The position numbers were made by a program, and so were the translations under genes. The notes under the pieces are model-generated. The model had not been told where the DNA came from, did no database searches, and saw only the letters and a list, made by a program, of their open reading frames with translations. From NCBI RefSeq assembly GCF_910596095.1, contig NC_056542.1, forward strand, positions 33,802,457-33,866,456: a stretch of 64,000 bases of DNA, read 5' to 3'. Source of the DNA: Thunnus maccoyii (Eukaryota; Chordata; Actinopteri; Scombriformes; Scombridae). Shown here in pieces: positions 56,346-64,000 of the stretch (the first letter of the stretch is position 1; every line of letters begins with the position of its first letter).

Positions 56346-56454
56346 AAAGGCACACACCTATCTAAGTAAGAATTTGTTATATGTAAAAAAAGAATTGTCT
56401 GTAGAATATCATTGTCTTGAGGAAATTTGTATTAAAATTATTATTATTATTATT

Positions 56455-56695
56455 TCAAAGTCCCCAGGAGCCATAGGGCTCCATCACTGAAATAGACCAA
56501 GTTTGAAAGCTGACCAAACTCAGTGTCCTGAAGATCATTAGACAGGGAAATGATCAAGAACCCAGTGATCACTAACAGGGCTTTAGAGAGGATGTGTCAG
56601 GAGGACCATCTTTGTAGCTCAATTAACCAGATCTTTATGGAAAGTAAAAGGAAGTGACAGACCACCTGGAGGTTCCAAAAGAGAACTTAAGAATG
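56455..56695 (+). mobile_element. Second Tc1-like relic (transposase N-terminal region)
   Basis: Blocks such as 'catagggctccatcactg', 'gatcaagaacccagtgatca' and 'aggaggaccatctttg' resemble the DNA-binding half of fish Tc1 (Tdr-like) transposase genes. Opposite orientation to the preceding relic and without an open frame. Confidence 0.5.
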
Positions 56696-57779
56696 TTTGT
56701 TTCTTTCATGTTTTGAATGGACACTGCATTAGTATCAAAAACACAGACATTTATACCTATAACTGCTGCTGCGTAAAATTTACCTGTGTATGAAATATAT
56801 TCATTTACATGCTGTTTTAGTTGCTAGGCAACAGCATTCGTTGGAGTGTGTTATCCGACATCTACGTCAAGTCATAATTAAATGATAAAAAGAGCAGAGG
56901 AAAATGACTGGCAAAAAACCTTTGCCAAGTGCCTGAAGTGTAGGAAAACTGTCTGTGGAAAATGCACAGTCAAGGTGCTGAATATCTGCCCAAAATGTGT
57001 TTGAGGAACACATATAATCATGTGTTCAAATGAAGATGATTTAGCCTTTTACATTGTGTGTAAAAGTTATTTTTAGTTAATTGATTATTCATTCATTTTT
57101 GTTTTATCATGTTGCCATTTATTGTTTGTAAGCTATTTAGCCTAATTTGCCCGTTACCTTAATCTGTTGAATGGAACACCAAAGGAGAAATATATATTTG
57201 CATTGTATTGTTATAAATAAAAAAATAATAATCCACACACTGGTAATTGGCTTCCATGATTATAAATGCAACATTTTGGTCAGATAGACCTCATCAGTCA
57301 TTAACTACTTTTCCACTCATTGCTTTGGTAGCAGAAACAATCTGGCATTACTTTTAAGTTTTTTATGTGACATATTCTGAATGGTTTCTTCATCATCCAA
57401 CTAAATAGCAAAGAATACTCACTCTATAGCTAAGTCTTATATAATAATACCTACATGCTAAGTCATATATAATAATACCTACATGTATTTTAAGCTTTAT
57501 TAGCCTACTTTAATATGTGGAAATTATTTTTAGCATTTTTACATCATTCTTATATGTATGATTACAGGCTTGTTTACATTTCACTTCATTGAGTATGACT
57601 TTTTGCTGTCCCTAAAACAGATTTTTTCCGCAGGTACTTGGTGTCTTTCATCTCATATCATATGAAGTACAACCCTGCCTCTTTCACATGAACATGCTTG
57701 TAGCTGGATAGGAAAACCCGGAGTTGACTAAACAGGTTGTTAGCCAGCTTCATAGAACTGGTTATCTGGATAGCCAATT
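56696..57779. other. tgfb2 intron 1, no gene seen
   Basis: AT-rich. A 25-bp direct repeat ('taagtcttatataataatac' type) lies at about 57430-57482. Confidence 0.45.
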
Positions 57780-58690
57780 TTAGGCTCAGTGAAGCCAGCT
57801 AACGGAAAGATATCCTGGGTATGGTGAACTTGCTTCATAGTACAGGCCTCTGGTCTTTCCCAGACATTGGTTTCTTCAGCTGAGGCTGAAGTCTTCTCTC
57901 TGCCACCAGGTCAAGCTCTTCAGCTGAGTGGAGTATGAGCTGGTGAATTTGCCTTTTTTCTCCTGACAATTGTGGTGGTAGTTGCTGTGGCCAAGATGGC
58001 TTCATTCACAACTATCTTCAGCTCCAGATAACCACAGAACCTTTTCTCAAAGCCCCCCAAGATGGCTTGCAAAAAGGGAGATGTGCACCTTAGGTTTGAG
58101 GCTTGTAGGTCCTGGAGTTTGGCTTGCATAGCAAAAAGAGTGGGAATGAATTCACCATAGTAGCAGGAGATCTGACCCTGTAGCCAATCAACTTAAATGG
58201 ACTGCACTTATATCACACCTTTCTGGTCAACCGCCCATTCAAGAGCGACTGATTCACATTCTGTTGAATCTGGTTTGATCCAGTGTGCTGTTACACTCAT
58301 GAAGCTAGTCTTACTAGTAGACCAAATGTCAGCAGTGGTGCAAACACATTGCACTTCTTCTATTTTTTTGTGTCAATCTGGAAATCACTGTTGTATTGGG
58401 GCTTAATCCATGAATCAGTTCAACAAAATCAGTTTGTTCAACTGTAGACAAAGGGTGCATTCTCTTCACTACATATGAAGTAATGAGAGAATCTAGTTTA
58501 CCCATGTTACTGTGTGTTCAAAAAGGCAGGTCTGTGTCTGCCTATAAGGGGTCTGTATCTTCTTACCACTAGATGTAAACTCTGTCTTGTGCCTTTCAAA
58601 ATCATTAAGACTCTCAGGTTGCAGTCTCTTCAGGTGAGTTTTGAAATTTGATGTAGCTGTCAGAGTTCCAGGCATCTTCATGGTGTTTGA
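57780..58690 (-). mobile_element. hAT transposase pseudogene fragment (BED finger)
   Basis: On the minus strand: the tail of a BED-type finger (GTLTATSNFKTHLKRLQPES), then LSTVEQTNFVELIHGLSP, then a piece like KTSFMSVTAHWIKPDSTE. Further on come LQDLQASNLRCTSPFLQAI and LGGFEKRFCGYLELK, which fit the hAT catalytic-domain region. Large internal deletion and stops. The family call is by motif order. Confidence 0.65.
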
Positions 58691-58841
58691 GTGTGTCTAA
58701 ATGTACTGTTCTTCACTTTAAGATGTACTTATTACTACTACTACTACTTTTTTTTTTGGCTGGACTGCAACAGCGGGGCCAGCCCTTTAAACGTGAAAGT
58801 CTGTAACTGAGTGAGTGAGTGACTGAGTGATGAAGTTGCAC

Positions 58842-59453
58842 TAGGGATGCAATGGATCACAAAACTCATGGTTTCATGGAGTCAAGGATCAGCAAAAAAA
58901 AAAAAAAAAAAGGGAGACTAGTTGCTTTCCATTTATCCTGTAAAACACTTTTGCAACATTCAAGATGTCCAATATTTAAATAAATCTTAAAATATATAAA
59001 ATATTAAGTACTCAATATGAGGCATGATCCATTCTTCCGTTACGCCTAAACATGGTAGTGAATGAAAAAATAGCTTGTGTCCACATAAAAACTTGATAAT
59101 AACATACAAACATGAACACGTTTTGTCCTGCAGTCTAGTTTGTTGAACAAGCCAACATGAACGAGCAAACATTCACTGGGGAAAACTGCACAGCTAACAT
59201 CAGTGAGCAGCAATATAGTTAATTAGTTGCTCAGTTGCAGGAAATTAAAGTGCGCATAAACATGCCTATTCACTTCGGACTGTTAGACTCAGCTAGTTAG
59301 CAGCTGGTTGCTGCTCTTCAAAAGCCCTATTAGCAACACTCACATGATTTGTAGCTACAGTAGTTTGTTTACTTTGTCTGCAATGAGCAAATCAATTTTG
59401 CAATTAATCTGTGGTCATTCATTGCTGTGCCGAACTGCGTGGAGTGGTCTCTA
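58842..59453. mobile_element. Inverted, longer copy of the hAT-type element at 47366
   Basis: The left end TAGGGATGCAATGGATCACA matches the right end of 47366-47704 inverted ('acaaaactcatggttt'). The right end, read inverted, gives CGCAGTTCGGCACA then GATTAATTGC, matching its left end. No clear target duplication. Confidence 0.6.
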
Positions 59454-60914
59454 CGGATCACAGATCAACTACCCTCTGTTACACCACTAAGTTACACCAT
59501 TGGTCGGCCAAACGCCACTTGACTGAGTGATGAAGTCACACCATTGGTTGGTTGATTGCCGCTACTTCCTGTATCTGTTTCAAATTAAAAGATCTAGTTT
59601 CAAATTAAAAGCCCTCTAGCGTTTCATACATTGTCCAGCCATACACAAGGTTTTGACCTAGGGTACATCAGGGTACACGTCTGTTATTTGATCTTTCCTC
59701 GCTCCTCAATCCTCGCTTGAACCAGAAGTTATTCTGGTCCGCCATCTTGAAGGCCATGTCTTGAAGTCTCTTATTCCTGCTCTGGGGATCGAGGAGCGAG
59801 GAGGATCTCTGAGGAGCCATGAGTGAGGATATACCAGAGGCAGCCTTCAAGGAAATCTCATTGAATATTTGAATATTGAATATACAGTTATTGATTGGCA
59901 ACTGCAGCTGATCGGACTGATTTGATACATCACAACATCACTGAGTGAAGACAGATGACAGATCAAACTCGAGTGTATCACTCTCAAGTTTTATATTTTA
60001 TTTGTTTTCTGATTCATCATCTAGTTAAACATTTGTTAATTGTTGGTCTGGTCAACTTAAGGACCAAAAAAACTTTCTTCATTTATTAGAAAGATGATCT
60101 GATCTCTTCCATTAACTTTTATTATTGATAAAGTTAAAGTCAGGGAGAGTCTGTCTGCCAGCAAGAAACACTTTTGAAACACATTTATTTTATCATTTGT
60201 CGTCATTTCCATTCAGTCACATGTGAGACTGAAAATTCTTGAGTGTCGGGTTTGATATGAGTTACATAATTTTAATTTTCCCTGAAACATTAAACCTAAT
60301 AAATAATTGCCAGTGTTCAAAAGACACCCTGATCATATTCTGGGTTATTAAATAATGAATTCACAATCAGAATATCAATAAATACAGACGCAAAATGATA
60401 TAAATATATTTTGTCATTAGAAATGGTTCCTGTGCCTCTGAGCAAGACACAGTACACAGTATAAATACAGAATGCAGGTTTTTATTCATGTGCAGGAGTT
60501 TGTTAAACAGGTAACAGGCTGCAGAGAGAAAACAGCTGCTGGCAGTGATAACGCTGCGCCTTTATTAGTGTCAGCACAGTGCACGTGTGCAGACAAAAAC
60601 TCCATTAGAAGTCGATACAGCTGTTAAAGCTGACTGACAACTGCTCCAGCTGAAACATCATCAGAAACGGACGTTGCTTCACGTGATGCTTCAGAGGAAA
60701 GGATGTCTCATTTCTCTAAAAACATATTTCCTCATTTCCTCTCTCCTTGCATGGTTTCCTTGCGTCTCTCCATGCATCTTCATGGGGATGGACTAAGACT
60801 GAAGGAAAAGACGCAAGTGAGGAAAACATGGATGCAATTAAGAGAGTTGAAATGTACCCCTAGTGTTGTTTTTTGTGTTTTATGAATCATGGAGAAAGCA
60901 TTTTGAGTATTTTG
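59454..60914. other. tgfb2 intron 1, no gene seen
   Basis: The stretch 59690-59830 has repetitive 'ctcgctcctcaatcctcgct' / 'ggagcgaggaggatctctga' words forming an imperfect inverted repeat. No coding evidence. Confidence 0.4.
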
Positions 60915-61062
60915 AAAATACCAAATTTCTCCACTCTAAAGTACCTTGTTACAAATTACATTTGAATTTTTTCAGCCCTGTCGAATACCAATTACAAAAT
61001 ACTCATAAGTAATTGAAATCTGTATTTCAAATACTAGTAACAGAAATACTGCCCATCCCTGA
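60915..61062. repeat. Right end of a hAT-like MITE
   Basis: Ends 'acagaaatactgcccatccc' TG, which inverted reads CAGGGATGGGCAGTATTTCT, a terminal sequence common in fish hAT MITEs. The left end is not identified. Confidence 0.5.
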
Positions 61063-62429
61063 TAACAGGGTGCATTGACCTGACAGTATTTAATAACTGA
61101 AACCCCCAGTGTTTTAGTGGTGTAAACCTACAGTAACAATGTGTGGAATATACAGGATGTAATCCCAGTCTCCAAAAGTTCTGAGCTTTGTATGCTCATC
61201 ATGCTCCACACTCCAGGACAGGGCAAAAAGGTCACCCTCATAGAGAAGGGCAAAATGCAGTGAATCTACAAATGGGGATAACAACATATACCTTTACGGT
61301 CTCTTTTCAAAGACAATCATGTGTTGAGAGCTTAAGAAAGATATTCAAATGCTAACTTTTGAATGTCCACGCACCTGGCCAATCACTATGAAGTGGAAAT
61401 GCTTGTGTTGTCAGTTTCAGAAAGTTACAAAAATTGCAATTCTGGTGATGATGATGATGTTGGAAAGGGGTTTTCAGATACTATTAGATAATCCGCAAAG
61501 CGCTGTTCAGAATGTCTTCAGGCCTGTTTTTTGCCTGTCACACTGTGTTCTGATTCCATCTTATCCAAGCAGACTGGAACTGAGAGTCCTCTGCTCTCCA
61601 GGCGTTGAAACTCGTTCTTAGCTGTGTGTTTTCTTCAGCTTATGTCATTGTCACTATGATGGATCTCGTAGTTTTCAGAGAAGTAATAGAACTCACAGTC
61701 ATAGTGTTGTTACTGGGTTGCTGCAAACAGACTGCATGGTAACTGACCATCATTTTTCATTTTTATAAAGTGCCAGCTGTGATGACTGCAGCCCGGGATT
61801 GTTGTTTTTGTCTCAGATTCTTAATCAGGATCCTGCAAATTCAGCTGAAATCCTCTTTCCTGTGATGGAGTGATCAGAGAGAGAAGGCAGCTGCAGGGAG
61901 AGCTGAAAACTTTTAAGACCTCTGGGTATTTGCCGGAGTGACGGACTTCACCACAGGGTTGTTGTTGAGAGCCTGCTTTCTGTTCACTTACGCAAGACCT
62001 GGACGCTGCTGCCATTTGAACTGCTCAGCCACTGTGGCCAAGTAGCATTGCGTAACAGAGGGAGAGAAAGAGAGCGATTGAGCGAGAGAGTTAAAAGAAT
62101 AACAAGTTCTCCTCCAGCACTTTCTGTATTGTTTACAGCAGCGGCACAAGTCCTGTGTAAGATGATAGTCTTAACAGGAGGAAGGGGAGGAGGATGTTTG
62201 GTGCACAGGCTCGGCTGTGGTGTGGCTCACATGCTGGATGGGAACTTGGACAGTGTTTGTGGCTGCGCTGGTGCTCAAAATCAGGTTATGCAACAGGCTG
62301 GTTGAGCAGAGCCTGCTGAAACTGTGGTCACGATGGTGTGTGTCAGTCACTGTGTAATGAGGCAACACTTGTCTGCCTTGCTGCCACTCTGCATGTGCAC
62401 ACACCATGCATGTGGTTGAGTCACAAGTA

Positions 62430-62509
<80 letters not shown>

Positions 62510-64000
62510 CATGCTTTCTGATTACCTTGTTGCCATACAGCAACAGTGGAAGTGTCCCATCCCAGCAAGTATTTAACAGCCTTCATCATGCAGAAGGAGG
62601 CCAAGTTTACCATCAGCCCACATGAGCAACAAATTTTACAGTGTGCTATTATGGCATAGTCAAATCCATATTAAAGTAGCACTTATTTGGTACTTTACAA
62701 AATTGTGCAGTTGGCATCTTCTTGGCATATTCTATAAAAAACTACAAAATACTATATAAAGTAGCACCACCTGGTCTAGCCACAACTTTGAAAACCTGAT
62801 TCCATTTTAATTCATCAGTAATTTCACTCTGGGCTACTTGGTATGAGTGCATTTATTTATTTCGCTGCTAATGTTTTCATAAAATATTTTCTACTTAAGT
62901 AAATGAGTATGTTTTTGGTAGAAAGTAGTTCCAATGAAAACTGTTGACCTTGTTCCTGGAAAAACACACCACTGTTGAATTTTCTAGACATGCAAATGGT
63001 TTTTATAAATACCATAAACAAAATTAGATAACCAGGAAATCAAAGCTATTCGCTTTTCAAAAGGTTTTGTGTCTGACAGAACAGATACGCTTGTATTTTA
63101 ATCAATACAGCTGTTTACACAGGCTGCTTAACAGCTTGCGTCTCACTTACGGCGTACATGTGTAACCACAAGCCTATTTTACAAGTCTATTTACTTCTGT
63201 TTTACCACAAAACTAGAGTTAGCTGCTGCTGCTCTGATAACATGTTGTTTTCATGACACAGGCTGTGAAGACATTGTGTGAAGCTACAGGTGGCTCTATC
63301 AGAATCTGGGTTTGCCTTTACTATCAGTCTTTGTCATTTTTCTTAAAACCAATCAATGAGTTGGTTTTGTTGAAGCCAACAACTACATAAAAGGCTAGTA
63401 TCCTTTGACCATATTTGGTACATTTATGTTCCAACTATGAAGGAAATTTAAAAAATTACTTGCACCATTGTTATATGATACTCATAAATTTGCACATATT
63501 TTCATATGTAAATAGATTGACACATTACATTAAAAACAAGTTTGGAGATAGCTTTTAAAACATATAAATCATGATTTGGTAGAAGGATTTAGTGGCACCT
63601 GTAGGTGACTTTCATTTAAGTCAGGTTTATGTATTTTTGGCTTTGCAAAGCTGGAGGCCAAGGCTCTCCATCACTGCCTGTCTCCCACATATGTGCACAT
63701 GATATATGTAAATCTGCATCACTCTACACTTATGTGTGCTTCTATGTGACTGTGCTGTATCTATGCTTGGATGGTCCCAGTCACACAGTGCATAAAGAAC
63801 ATGTGTCTGCATTGTCACACATGTGTCTGTACTGTGTATATGTGTGTTTATCTGTTGCTGGGAATTGGGCCTGTGGAGACTGACAGGCCGTGGTGGATGG
63901 GCCCTCAAAGCGCTGGGTATTTTTAGTTCCCAGGGATTATGTGTGGAGTTGTTTTCAATTTGCTATTGGCAGGTGAGCGGCTGGGCGGAGGCGTCTGCAG
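61063..64000. other. tgfb2 intron 1, distal part
   Basis: No gene recognised. Contains the long GT array at 62433-62505. The last 120 bp is GC-richer, possibly regulatory. Confidence 0.4.
62433..62505. repeat. (TG)36 microsatellite
   Basis: The longest dinucleotide array in the window, uninterrupted. Confidence 0.97.

Noticed and set aside
39434..64000. Further tgfb2 exons
   Set aside because: No sequence resembling the second exon of TGF-beta-2 or the cysteine-knot ligand was found. The whole stretch is best read as intron 1.
1..64000. CRISPR arrays, bacterial operons, origins
   Set aside because: Spliced eukaryotic genes throughout. The only regular repeats are microsatellites and transposons.

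Overview
This is a vertebrate nuclear window, almost certainly from a ray-finned (teleost) fish. Genes are split by GT-AG introns. The spacers are AT-rich and full of fish-type transposons: L1-, L2- and Tc1-like elements, hAT and Harbinger MITEs, a tRNA-derived SINE, and long CA/GT microsatellites. No bacterial features, CRISPR arrays or rRNA genes are seen.

Layout. Positions 1-5500 hold a broken L1-type retrotransposon on the minus strand, split by about 2 kb of other sequence that includes the tail of a second LINE. Positions 5686-14921 (minus) hold a complete eight-coding-exon naga gene (lysosomal alpha-N-acetylgalactosaminidase, 436 aa). Its putative promoter near 15.8-15.96 kb carries CLEAR-type E-boxes. 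Positions 16.2-16.9 kb are a hAT-like MITE.

Positions 19978-25015 (minus) hold two unrecognised genes encoding very hydrophobic, Gly/Ala-rich, many-pass membrane proteins (504 and 452 aa in my models). Each appears to have a tiny first coding exon, a phase-1 intron and one giant terminal exon. A decayed partial copy of the second gene lies just upstream, at 25.78-26.18 kb. This small lineage-restricted family is the least explained part of the window.

Positions 27049-33354 (plus) hold a complete five-exon rrp15 gene (60S ribosome biogenesis, 264 aa). Its introns contain a SINE nested in a hAT MITE, a 1.3-kb fold-back repeat and another hAT MITE with a perfect target-site duplication. Positions 39023-39368 (plus) are the first coding exon of tgfb2, followed by intron 1, which runs off the end of the window. 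The rrp15-tgfb2 order and orientation is the same as in tetrapods.

The last 24.6 kb is intronic tgfb2 sequence with microsatellites and TE relics and no supported gene. The genes belong to unrelated pathways: lysosomal glycan turnover, an unknown membrane function, ribosome assembly and growth-factor signalling. Only rrp15-tgfb2 looks like an old syntenic unit. Exon boundaries were derived by hand from splice signals and frame continuity and checked by length arithmetic. Family names rest on recognised motifs, not on database searches.
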